64,000 nt of DNA from Verrucomicrobiaceae bacterium (GTDB lineage: Bacteria; Verrucomicrobiota; Verrucomicrobiia; Verrucomicrobiales; Verrucomicrobiaceae). The position numbers were made by a program, and so were the translations under genes. How positions within the stretch are numbered: the first letter of the stretch is position 1; the number at the start of each line of letters is the position of its first letter. The notes under the pieces are model-generated. The model was not told where the DNA came from. It saw only the letters and a list, made by a program, of their open reading frames with translations, and searched no databases. This document shows positions 1 to 7,371 of the stretch, one piece after another. The DNA is taken from positions 1 through 64,000 of the forward strand of contig CANIBP010000013.1 in assembly GCA_947466075.1 (NCBI GenBank). The letters are read 5' to 3'.

Positions 1-122
1 AAGGCATCAACAACAAAATCGGCAGACTCACGCGCATGGCCTATGGCTACCGCGACGTGGAGTTCCTCCACCTGCGCCTCTACGCACTCCATGAGTCCAA
101 AGCCATACTCACTGGCACCTGA
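1..122 (+). pseudogene. C-terminal end of an ISL3-type transposase (cut by window start)
   Basis: The reading frame beginning at base 3 gives 39 residues ending at a TGA, starting GINNKIGRLTRMAYGYRD and ending in ALHESKAILTGT. The G-x-NNKI-x-x-(L/I)-x-R-x-AYG(Y/F)R pattern is the conserved C-terminus of the DDE domain of ISL3 (IS204/IS1001/IS1096/IS1165) transposases. Only the tail lies in the window, so it cannot be judged whether the element is intact. A likely right inverted repeat follows just after the stop. Family assignment rests on motif recognition, not on a search. Confidence 0.72.
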
Positions 123-128
123 TCAACG

Positions 129-149
129 CACCAACTTCCCGGATGAACC
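129..149. mobile_element. putative right terminal inverted repeat of the ISL3-type element
   Basis: The 21 bases end in ...GATGAACC. Read in reverse complement they begin GGTTCATCCGGGAAGTTGGTG-like, which resembles the GGCTCTTCC...TTTGGTG ends I remember for ISL3-family elements. The repeat sits 7 bases after the transposase stop, where a right end is expected. The bases directly outside (150-157, agaagaaa) could be an 8-bp target duplication, but the left end is outside the window so this cannot be tested here. Confidence 0.5.
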
Positions 150-424
150 AGAAGAAACCAGCCGCCAAAGCAGCGCTCACCAAGAAATGGCGTCTCTACG
201 TGCTGCGCTGTCAAGACGGCACGCTCTACTGCGGCATCACGAATGATCTCAAACGCCGAATCTCACAGCACAATCTGGGCAAAGGAGCGCGCTACACACG
301 TGGGCGAGGCCCGGTAGAACTGGTGCGCTCCTGGCCGCAAAAGAACCAATCCACAGCACTAAAAGCAGAATTTGCCTTCAAACGCCTCACTCGGCGTGCC
401 AAAGATGCCATTCTTGCAGCCTAA
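143..424 (+). CDS. GIY-YIG nuclease superfamily protein (UPF0213/YhbQ-like)
   Basis: This 93-residue protein has a single GIY-YIG domain: LYVLRCQDGTLYCGITNDLKRR (residues about 18-39) supplies the two beta strands and the Arg helix, and the pattern continues with HNLGKGARYTR and the KAEFAFKRLTR helix. Length and architecture match the UPF0213 single-domain family, whose members may act on branched or damaged DNA; the cellular role is not established. The only ATG in frame lies inside the putative inverted repeat of the upstream IS, so the first residues (MNQKKPAAKAALTKK) may have been created by the insertion. No clear ribosome binding site is seen. Confidence 0.85.
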   Translation: MNQKKPAAKAALTKKWRLYVLRCQDGTLYCGITNDLKRRISQHNLGKGARYTRGRGPVELVRSWPQKNQSTALKAEFAFKRLTRRAKDAILAA

Positions 425-504
425 ATGAGTCGCTAATTGTCATGAATCGTCACATTTGATGATGGTTTCTGAGACAGAACTCTATTCGTGTGGTAGCAGA
501 GACG

Positions 505-855
505 ATGGTCACCACTAAAGCAGTTACGAAAAAAGCGCCTTTCTCCCGTCGAGTTGTTGACCACGTCACCGATGAATTGGTGAACGTTCTCTCCTCCGGT
601 GAAACTTTTGAATTCAAAGCCCTTTTCATGAAGGTGTTTGAAAGACTCAAGCTCAAAAACGCCGTCAGCGGTGGTGAAGAGATGCTTCGCCTGCGCTCGT
701 ACGAAAAGATTCTCAAGCTGACCAATTGCGGTTTGGTTCAGAAGGTCGGCAAGACGTATCGGGCACTCGAAGGCATCGAAACAGCCTCAAGCGTCCACCG
801 TCTTGCACGTCTTGATTCCGCCATTTTGGCGGCTCAGAACAAGACCGCTGTTTAA
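505..855 (+). CDS. small hypothetical protein, possibly DNA-binding
   Basis: A 116-residue, Lys/Arg-rich protein starting at ATG 505; a GTG at 490 would add five residues. I do not recognise a named family. The middle (FSRRVVDHVTDELVNVLSSGETFEFKALFMKVFERLKLK) is predicted mostly helical, followed by SYEKILKLTNCGLVQKVGKTYR, which has the look of a winged-helix or other small nucleic-acid-binding fold, but this is inference. It stands alone between the GIY-YIG gene and tRNA-Gln. Codon use resembles ordinary chromosomal genes. A short inverted repeat (aattcc/ggaatt) just after the stop might be a weak terminator. Confidence 0.6.
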   Translation: MVTTKAVTKKAPFSRRVVDHVTDELVNVLSSGETFEFKALFMKVFERLKLKNAVSGGEEMLRLRSYEKILKLTNCGLVQKVGKTYRALEGIETASSVHRLARLDSAILAAQNKTAV

Positions 856-901
856 TTCCCAAGGAATTGTTCCTACTGCCCACGTCTTAATTCGAGCGTG
901 G

Positions 902-972
902 TTGCCTCACAAGGATTTGAACCTTGAATAACAGATTCAGAATCTGCTGTGTTACCATTACACCATGAGGCA
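902..972 (-). tRNA. tRNA-Gln (CUG)
   Basis: On the minus strand a full cloverleaf can be drawn: acceptor TGCCTCA/TGAGGCA, D-stem gtgt/acac, anticodon stem GCAGA/TCTGT with loop TTCTGAA (anticodon CTG), T-arm CAAGG-TTCAAAT-CCTTG, discriminator A. CCA is encoded in the genome at 899-901. Its cognate synthetase gene, glnS, lies about 10 kb further on, so glutaminyl-tRNA is probably made directly. Confidence 0.93.
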
Positions 973-1035
973 ATAGGTGGCGGGCGCGGAGAATAGTGGT
1001 GCCCGCAGTGGTTGCAAGTGGCACCGCAGACTTTT

Positions 1036-2397
1036 TCAGCCCTTGCCGGTCAAATCATTCGAGTGCGCTTTGGTTTCATCGGCAACGACGCCACTGAGAC
1101 AGATGAGACAGATGAGATTCGGAATTGCCATGAGGCCGTTGGCTGCGTCGGAGAAGTCCCAAACCATCTTGGCTGGCCAGACTGATCCCACCAGCACCAT
1201 GACTACCCAGGCAATGCGATAAGGCATGACAGCCTTGTGCCCGAAGAGATATTCCGCCGCCTTTTCCCCATAATAACTCCAGCCGAGAATGGTGGAGAAC
1301 ACGAAGGTAATTAAACCGAAGAGCAGAATAATGGGCCCGATCGTGTGCAGATCGCCAAAGGCAGCAGCTGTGAGTTGTGACTTCGGCAAACCTTCCTTCC
1401 AATGACCGCTGCTGACGATGACGAGTCCAGTCATAAGGCAAACCACCACCGTGTCCCAGAACGTACCGGTGGATGACACCAAAGCCTGACGCACCGGATT
1501 GCGTGTCTGCGCGGCAGCAGCAACGATGGGTGCGCTCCCAAGTCCTGATTCATTCGAAAACAGCCCACGTGCGATGCCTTGTTGGACTGCTTTGCTTAAT
1601 ACCGCACCGGTAAAGCCGCCAACTGCCGCCGTGCCGTTCCACGCACCGTTCCAGATGTCCACCAATGCTTGCGGCAGTCCGCCAAAGTTTTTCGCCAGTA
1701 CAAACACACAACCAGCCACATAAAACACCGCCATGATTGGCACGAAGAACTCGCAGACTTTTGCTATGCTCTTTACGCCACCAAGAATGACCGCAGCAGT
1801 AAGCAGCGCCATGACGCTACCAGCGACCCAGCGCATGATGGTTTCGCTATCTTTATCCGGTTTGATGATTTCATCCCGCAGCATTTCCACCACCGAGTTC
1901 GCTTGCGCCATGTTACCGATTCCGAAAGCGGCGATGCAGGTGAAGGAGGCAAAGATCATCCCAAGCCATTTCATGTTCAATCCACGTTCCAAAGCATACA
2001 TCGGACCGCCGGCAAAACTGCCATCGGGCATCTGCACGCGATACTTCACCGCCAGCACGGCTTCGGAATACTTTGTGGCGATACCAAAGACACCCGTCAG
2101 CCACATCCACAGAACGGCTCCAGGGCCACCTGCCGAAATGGCACCCGCAACACCAATAATATTGCCGGTGCCGATCGTCGCCGCGAGCGCCGTCATCAAG
2201 GCACCAAACTGCGACACATCCCCTGCCCCTTCTTTTTCCCGTGAAAAGGAAATACGAATCGCCTGGGGCAGAAAACGCTGGATGAAGCCAGTGCGCACCG
2301 TGAGGAAGAGATGCGTGCCAAAGAGAAGCGCTATCAGCGGTAAACCCCACACAGCAGAGGAAAGATCGGATATGGCTTTGGAGAGAGAATCAATCAT
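1036..2397 (-). CDS. alanine/glycine:cation symporter family (AGCS) transporter
   Basis: The 453-residue protein has about ten hydrophobic segments and the AGCS signature GTGNIIGVAGAISAGGPGAVL near residues 76-96, plus the conserved GLFSNESGLGSAPI segment about residue 270. Family members (DagA/AlsT type) couple uptake of alanine or glycine to sodium or protons across the inner membrane. The start is taken at ATG 2397 (MIDSLSKAISDL), which matches the usual length; the open frame extends 33 codons further upstream without a convincing start. It is divergent from the Gfo/Idh/MocA gene, sharing an intergenic region of about 150 bases. Substrate cannot be told from sequence. Confidence 0.9.
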   Translation of the reverse strand: MIDSLSKAISDLSSAVWGLPLIALLFGTHLFLTVRTGFIQRFLPQAIRISFSREKEGAGDVSQFGALMTALAATIGTGNIIGVAGAISAGGPGAVLWMWLTGVFGIATKYSEAVLAVKYRVQMPDGSFAGGPMYALERGLNMKWLGMIFASFTCIAAFGIGNMAQANSVVEMLRDEIIKPDKDSETIMRWVAGSVMALLTAAVILGGVKSIAKVCEFFVPIMAVFYVAGCVFVLAKNFGGLPQALVDIWNGAWNGTAAVGGFTGAVLSKAVQQGIARGLFSNESGLGSAPIVAAAAQTRNPVRQALVSSTGTFWDTVVVCLMTGLVIVSSGHWKEGLPKSQLTAAAFGDLHTIGPIILLFGLITFVFSTILGWSYYGEKAAEYLFGHKAVMPYRIAWVVMVLVGSVWPAKMVWDFSDAANGLMAIPNLICLICLSGVVADETKAHSNDLTGKG

Positions 2398-2550
2398 GGC
2401 GCATGTTTTAGCGGCTAGGCGTGGTATTCGCCAAGCACAAAGAATGCCCCGGCCACAATTTCTATGCAAAGACGTGATTTTTTCAGAATGCGACATTCAC
2501 GTTGCGTATTTCCAACCCTCACCGCTATCCTAGCGGCCCATCCAACCATC

Positions 2551-3918
2551 ATGAAGCCATCGCTCTTTCCCAATCGTCGTACATTCCTACGTAACACCGC
2601 CGCTACTGCTGGTAGCATTTTCCTTCCTAATCTGCTCATCGGACAAGAAGGTGCCGTCAAAAAACTCAACGTCGCTGGCATTGGTGGTGCAGGTGGCAAA
2701 GGCGAATCTGACATCGGCATCGCCGCCAAGGGCGCGAACGTCGTCGCGATCTGCGATGTGGACCGTGACCGCCTCAAGAAGGCGCAGGCCAAATACCCTG
2801 ACGCAAAGATGTTCGAGAGCTTCCGCGAGATGTTTGAGACCATGGGCGACAAGATCGACATGTGCACGGTGTCCACACCCGACCACGCGCATTACCCCGC
2901 CGCGATGGAAGCCATCAAGCGTGGTAAGCACGTCTGCGTGCAGAAGCCACTGGTGAATCGCATCTGGGAGGCCAATCAGCTCCACGAAGCCGCAAAGAAA
3001 AAGGGCGTGAAGACCAACATGGGCAACCAAGGCCACACCGGCAAAGGCATCCGCTTCCTCAAGCAGTGGGTCAGTGAAGGCATCGTCGGTAACGTCAAAG
3101 AAATCCACGTTTGGACCAACCGTCCCATCTGGCCCCAAGGTAACGAGGCTGTGGCGAAGTACACTCCCGGTGAAGTTCCTGCCAATCTCAATTGGGAGTC
3201 ATGGCTTGCCGCAACGCCGCAGGTGCCATTCACCAACGGTCTGCATCCCTTCGCCTGGCGTGGTCATCGCGAATACGGCGCTGGTGCCATGGGCGACATG
3301 GGTTGCCATCTGCTCGACGGTCCCTTCTGGGCCTGTGGACTTGGCGAACCTTACAAAATGGAAGCCGAGTGCGATGAACTCACCGATGCAAGCTGGCCGA
3401 AATCCTCCCACGTCGTTTGCTACTTCAAGACCGAGAAATACGGTGAGATCAAACTTCACTGGTATGAAGGCAGCCGCAAACCTGAGCGTCCGGCCGAACT
3501 CGAAGCCGACCGCGACTGGTCCAAGATCAAGGGTGGGTTCATTCTCCGCGGTGACGCCGGTGTGATCCTCAACACCGACGACTACTGCGGCAGCCCACGC
3601 CTCATCCCAAGCACCAAGATGACCGACTTCCTCGGTGGCAAATCACCTGAGCTTAAGATCGAGCAATCGATCGCCGAAGGCGAACCCCAACTCGAACTCG
3701 TTCGCGCCATTGAGCAGAACAAGATCTGCGGCAGCAACTTCGACTACTCGGTGCCGCTCACCAAATTCTGTCTCCTCGGCAACCTTGCCATCGCCACGCC
3801 TGGAAAAGTCATCAACTGGGACAGCGCTAAGCAGGAGTCCGACAACGCGGATGCCAATAAGCTCATCAAGCGTGCCGCGTATCGCGATGGCTGGGACTAC
3901 AGCGCCGAAAAGATTTAA
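2551..3918 (+). CDS. Tat-exported Gfo/Idh/MocA family oxidoreductase
   Basis: The 455-residue protein starts with a twin-arginine signal (NRRTFLRN, residues 8-15, then a hydrophobic stretch to about residue 31). A Rossmann fold follows with VAGIGGAGGKG at about 42-52, binding NAD(P). Around residues 128-134 the family's E-K-P motif reads QKP (VCVQKPLV). The C-terminal half is the substrate domain (GFO_IDH_MocA_C). Such exported oxidoreductases are abundant in Planctomycetes and Verrucomicrobia and are thought to act on sugars in the periplasm; the substrate is unknown. Start ATG 2551 is chosen because it gives a proper Tat leader. A strong terminator follows the stop. Confidence 0.9.
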   Translation: MKPSLFPNRRTFLRNTAATAGSIFLPNLLIGQEGAVKKLNVAGIGGAGGKGESDIGIAAKGANVVAICDVDRDRLKKAQAKYPDAKMFESFREMFETMGDKIDMCTVSTPDHAHYPAAMEAIKRGKHVCVQKPLVNRIWEANQLHEAAKKKGVKTNMGNQGHTGKGIRFLKQWVSEGIVGNVKEIHVWTNRPIWPQGNEAVAKYTPGEVPANLNWESWLAATPQVPFTNGLHPFAWRGHREYGAGAMGDMGCHLLDGPFWACGLGEPYKMEAECDELTDASWPKSSHVVCYFKTEKYGEIKLHWYEGSRKPERPAELEADRDWSKIKGGFILRGDAGVILNTDDYCGSPRLIPSTKMTDFLGGKSPELKIEQSIAEGEPQLELVRAIEQNKICGSNFDYSVPLTKFCLLGNLAIATPGKVINWDSAKQESDNADANKLIKRAAYRDGWDYSAEKI

Positions 3919-3952
3919 TTCGAAGCGGCTTCAAGTCATCTACCTTAACCAC

Positions 3953-3985
3953 ATCGCCCGGCAGCATATGCCGGGCGATTTTTTT
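3953..3985 (+). terminator. rho-independent terminator of the Gfo/Idh/MocA gene
   Basis: A perfect 11-bp stem (ATCGCCCGGCA at 3953-3963 with TGCCGGGCGAT at 3969-3979), a 5-base loop and seven T residues at 3979-3985. It lies 35 bases after the stop codon. Confidence 0.92.
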
Positions 3986-4003
3986 GCGCTTAACGCTCAA
4001 AAA

Positions 4004-4584
4004 TCAGGACTGCTTCATGCTCATGTCATTGAACATGCTTTTAATCACATCCACGGCCTCACCCATGCCCTTCAACAGCTCCTGCAGCCCAGGACCGAGA
4101 ATCCATGAGGCATACGTGATCGCCATCCACCACGCGAATGCATTCACAATGATCATGATTGTCACCAGCACCTCCACCCACCTGCCCCAGACTTTGAGGT
4201 AACCATTTTCGTCCTTTTTCTGGCGGAAAATGTGATCTGAATAAAGCGACACCCCCCCAACCACAGCAGCGGCGGCACAAACAAGAAACCCATAATCATG
4301 CGCCGCAGCACCGCACCACCGCGCTGGTTGTAGGGCACGCGGTTATAGTCGCGATAACGCGCTACGCGACGGCGTGTAGGCCGCGCAGTGAGACCGTCGG
4401 CGGAAATTTGCCCCTCAGCATGCAGTTCCAGCAATGTCGAAAGCGGACGCCATTGTTCGTCATGCTCGTGCTTTACCAGATCGCTGTCCTTAATGGATCC
4501 ATACGCGAGAAAATTACGCAGATCATCCTTGGAGCAGGGCCCCAATGTTTTTTGACCTCTGGCGATGTAGTAGAGAGCATGCAC
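4004..4584 (-). pseudogene. GYF_2-domain membrane protein, split by a frameshift at a G7 run
   Basis: From ATG 4584 the first frame encodes a GYF_2 (DUF4339) domain: ALYYIARGQKTLGPCSKDDL then SDLVKHEHDEQWRPLSTLLEL, followed by a linker and a membrane segment (MIMGFLFVPPLLWLGG). At the run of seven C on the plus strand (4252-4258, G7 in the coding strand) the frame is lost; the adjacent frame continues sensibly as VSLYSDHIFRQKKDENGYLKVWGRW then a second membrane segment (VLVTIMIIVNAFAWWMAI) and ends at 4004. One extra G would restore about 193 residues. GYF_2 proteins in this phylum are usually of unknown function. Either a real frameshift, a slippage site, or a base-calling error. Confidence 0.72.
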
Positions 4585-4740
4585 GATTCGGGAGAGTCGA
4601 ACGAGTTAACGATAAGCCAGTCGTAGGTAAGAATGCAATATCTGCGCCAAGAAGAATTGTAATTTTTTCCTCATGTATCCCAACGCCAAAAGCCGCCATC
4701 CTCTTGCAGTCAGGGTCTAGTCGTGCCAAAGCAGCGAACC

Positions 4741-5460
4741 ATGAATAAACTCGTTATCATCACTGGCGCCTCTTCCGGTATCGGTGCCGCCACGGCCAAG
4801 GCATTCTCTGCTGCAGGACATCCATTGTTACTGATCGCTCGCCGTTTGGAGCCAATGGAAGCTCTCAAGCTGCCAAATGCGCTTTGCCGTGCCGTTGATG
4901 TGCTTGATTCGGTGGGCTTCAAGACTGCCATCGACGATGCGCAGGCAAAATTCGGCCCCGCTGAAATCCTCGTCAATAACGCTGGGGTCATGATGAATGC
5001 GCCCGCAGCAGAAGGAGAAACAGCTCAGTGGGACGCCATGATCGACATTAACATCAAAGGCGTTCTTACCGGCATCCGGCTGGTTATAAATGACATGATC
5101 GCACGCAACAGCGGCACCATCGTCAACATCGGTTCGATCGCGGGCGTAAAGACCTTCGGTAATCATGCTGTGTATTGCGGTACCAAGTTTGCCGTCCACG
5201 CCATCACCGAAACAATCCGTGAGGAAGTCAGCAGCAAAAATGTGCGCCTTATCACCATCGCCCCTGGCATGGTGGAGACCGATCTCGTCAATCACACCAC
5301 CCATGATGCCGCACGCGAAGGGTGGTGGAGTTATGCCAAACAAATCGGCGGTGCCTTGAAGCCTGCAGACATCGCCGAGGCCATCGTTTGGTCCGCCAAA
5401 CTCCCACAAAGCGTCTGCGTTCGTGAAATGGTGATTTGTCCGACCAAACAGGAACCTTGA
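4741..5460 (+). CDS. short-chain dehydrogenase/reductase (SDR)
   Basis: A classical 239-residue SDR: TGASSGIG at residues about 9-16 binds NAD(P), NNAGV at about 79-83, the catalytic Ser in NIGSIAGV (about 128) and the YxxxK motif as YCGTK (about residues 145-149), with the PG motif in IAPGMVETDL. It most resembles the YdfG/serine 3-dehydrogenase type, acting on a small hydroxy compound in the cytoplasm; the actual substrate cannot be deduced. Start ATG 4741 is preferred to GTG 4723 because it puts the nucleotide loop at its normal distance from the N-terminus. The nitroreductase gene follows 28 bases later on the same strand and is probably co-transcribed. Confidence 0.92.
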   Translation: MNKLVIITGASSGIGAATAKAFSAAGHPLLLIARRLEPMEALKLPNALCRAVDVLDSVGFKTAIDDAQAKFGPAEILVNNAGVMMNAPAAEGETAQWDAMIDINIKGVLTGIRLVINDMIARNSGTIVNIGSIAGVKTFGNHAVYCGTKFAVHAITETIREEVSSKNVRLITIAPGMVETDLVNHTTHDAAREGWWSYAKQIGGALKPADIAEAIVWSAKLPQSVCVREMVICPTKQEP

Positions 5461-5488
5461 GCGTAAATCCGTCACTCTCTCCAAATTC

Positions 5489-6130
5489 ATGACTCCCTCC
5501 GAACTCCTCGCCGCGCTGAACTGGCGCTACGCCACCAAGGTCTTTGACCCGACGCAAAAAATTCCTGCGGCCACTTGGGCCGCGCTCGAAGAGTCGCTCG
5601 TGCTTACCCCTTCGAGTTATGGCTTACAGCCTTGGAAGTTTCTCATTATTCAGGACAAAGAGCTGAGAGAACAACTCGTGCCGCATTCCTGGCGGCAACG
5701 TCAGGTCGCCGATTGCTCGCATCTCGTCGTCATGGCAACGAAGCGCACAATGACCGAGGTCGATATCGACGCCAATCTCATGCGCATCGCTGAAGTGCGC
5801 GGCGGCACGCCGGACGCACTCGCCGGCTTTCGCAAGATGCTCATCGGCGATGTCATCACCGGTGAACGCAGTCAATACATCACCGTCTGGGCCAAGATGC
5901 AGGCCTACATCGCCCTCGGCCAGTTCATGGCCGCAGCCGCGTTACTCGGCATCGATACCTGCCCCATGGAAGGTTTCATCCCCGAAAAATACGACGAAAT
6001 TCTCGGTCTTGAAGCCTTGGGACTCACCACCGCAGTCCTCTGCCCTGCCGGCTACCGCAGTGCTGATGACCGCTACGCCTCATTGCCCAAAGTGCGCTTC
6101 AAAAGCAGTGATGTTATCGAGCATCGCTGA
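5489..6130 (+). CDS. nitroreductase-family NAD(P)H-dependent flavin oxidoreductase
   Basis: The 213-residue protein has the NfsB-like nitroreductase fold: N-terminal RYATKVFDPTQKIP (FMN phosphate contact by the early Arg), PSSYGLQPWKFLII at about 43-56, and the C-terminal EGFIPEKYDEILGL segment around 162-175. Family members are FMN-containing homodimers that reduce nitro compounds, quinones or enones with NAD(P)H. The gene follows an SDR gene by 28 bases, so the pair may share a redox or detoxification role, which is inference. A palindromic repeat element follows the stop within 6 bases. Confidence 0.9.
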   Translation: MTPSELLAALNWRYATKVFDPTQKIPAATWAALEESLVLTPSSYGLQPWKFLIIQDKELREQLVPHSWRQRQVADCSHLVVMATKRTMTEVDIDANLMRIAEVRGGTPDALAGFRKMLIGDVITGERSQYITVWAKMQAYIALGQFMAAAALLGIDTCPMEGFIPEKYDEILGLEALGLTTAVLCPAGYRSADDRYASLPKVRFKSSDVIEHR

Positions 6131-6135
6131 TAAAA

Positions 6136-6210
6136 AGCACGACAGACACTCTTGTCTGTCGGGTTTGGCATCGAGCACCTTGATCGACGGACAAGAGTGT
6201 CCATCGTGCT
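6136..6210. repeat. REP-like palindromic element
   Basis: Two 25-base arms (6136-6160 and 6186-6210) are complementary at 22 of 25 positions around a 25-base spacer. Each arm contains the core gacactcttgtc or its partner. It lies directly after the nitroreductase stop and before a terminator. The layout is that of a small non-autonomous repeat such as REP or a MITE. Confidence 0.75.
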
Positions 6211-6244
6211 AAACAAAACGCCGCTGAGTTTCCTCAGCGGCGTT
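6211..6244 (-). terminator. terminator of the sugar-phosphate isomerase gene
   Basis: A perfect 12-bp stem (AACGCCGCTGAG at 6217-6228 with CTCAGCGGCGTT at 6233-6244), TTTC loop. On the minus strand it is followed by TTTTGTTT, which fits termination of the leftward gene ending at 6271; the plus side is less T-rich. Confidence 0.85.
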
Positions 6245-6270
6245 CGTGGATTTAATCTGACGGCGAAAGC

Positions 6271-7299
6271 TTACCAGCCGTGGGCGTCGCGAACTTTGAT
6301 CATCGCACTCAGGATGTTGTTCCAGGTGCCGGGCGTTTCGAGCACAGCGTTCGGGAACATGCAGCCATCCCAGCAAATGTGCTTGATGCCACGGGCGGCG
6401 GCATCTTTGAGCCAATAGCCAGAGGCTTTGGTGATGTCGAGCTTGCCGTTCGGATCGTCAGCGCGGCAGTGCTTACCGGTCTTGTCGTGCGAACCAGCGC
6501 CATGGACGGTGCCGTCGTTCTGCGCGACGTGGAAGTCGATAGTCCAAGGGCGAAGAGCATCGGTCATCTTCTCGTAAGCAGCCCAGAATTCAGCGTCGCT
6601 ATAGCCTTCTTTGAGAAGCGCATGTTCAGGGGCGTTGTAACCAAGGGTGTAGAGGTAGGTGTGGGCGAGATCGGCCTGGAAGCCAAGGGCTTCTGGCATG
6701 CCTACGCCTTCGAGGACGTCGAGCATGTCCTTCCAAGAGTGCATACCGGCCCAGCAGATTTCCCCTTCGGCAGCGAGACGCTCACCGCTGTCTGCGGCAA
6801 TGCGAGCGGCCTTCTTGAAGGTATCCACGATTCGGGCGGTGTTGGCCTTCGGGTTCTCACGCCATTTAGCAATGCCGAATTCAGCGGAGTCGATGCGGAT
6901 GCAGCCATACTTGCGAACACCGTGTGCATTGAAGATTTTGGCGATGCGGCAGGCCATCTTCACGGCGCTGAGGAATTTTTCCTGCTGTGCGTCGTCACCC
7001 ATGGCGGAATCACCAACGGTGCCGGGCCAGACAGGAGCCACGAGGGAGCCAACGCTGAAGCCTTTGCTGGCGATGAGGTCGGCGATCCTTTTGAGTTCAT
7101 CTTCCGTGGCCTCAGGATTGGTATGGGGCAGGAACAGGAAGTAGTCGATGCCCTCGAACTTCTGACCATTCACGTTCGCTGCGGCAGACAGATCGAGCAT
7201 CTTTTCGAGACTGATCGGCGGTTCTTGGCCTTCGCCATCGCCTTTGCCGACGAGGCCGGGCCACATTGCATTATGAAGTTTGGGTGCGGAGTTGCTCAT
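6271..7299 (-). CDS. sugar phosphate isomerase/epimerase (xylose isomerase-like TIM barrel)
   Basis: A 342-residue cytoplasmic protein with no signal peptide. The fold is read from [55 protein letters not shown] (a metal-binding Glu strand), [17 protein letters not shown] (metal-binding Asp/His) and the C-terminal [10 protein letters not shown]. This is the AP_endonuc_2 family, which isomerises or epimerises sugars using a divalent metal. Start ATG 7299 ([10 protein letters not shown]) is chosen over an upstream extension of 20 codons. The sulfatase gene lies 72 bases upstream on the same strand, suggesting a carbohydrate catabolic unit. Its precise substrate is unknown. Confidence 0.85.
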   Translation of the reverse strand: MSNSAPKLHNAMWPGLVGKGDGEGQEPPISLEKMLDLSAAANVNGQKFEGIDYFLFLPHTNPEATEDELKRIADLIASKGFSVGSLVAPVWPGTVGDSAMGDDAQQEKFLSAVKMACRIAKIFNAHGVRKYGCIRIDSAEFGIAKWRENPKANTARIVDTFKKAARIAADSGERLAAEGEICWAGMHSWKDMLDVLEGVGMPEALGFQADLAHTYLYTLGYNAPEHALLKEGYSDAEFWAAYEKMTDALRPWTIDFHVAQNDGTVHGAGSHDKTGKHCRADDPNGKLDITKASGYWLKDAAARGIKHICWDGCMFPNAVLETPGTWNNILSAMIKVRDAHGW

Positions 7300-7371
7300 G
7301 GTGTTTGCTTGGTTTGGGAAGCGAGTCGGCGAGGTTAGAGGGCGTGTTTTGAAACGCACGAAGAAATTTGA

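Noticed and set aside
6280..7338. 352-residue plus-strand frame over the sugar-phosphate isomerase
   Set aside because: Antisense of a gene with metal-site motifs; high-GC third-position effect explains the open frame.
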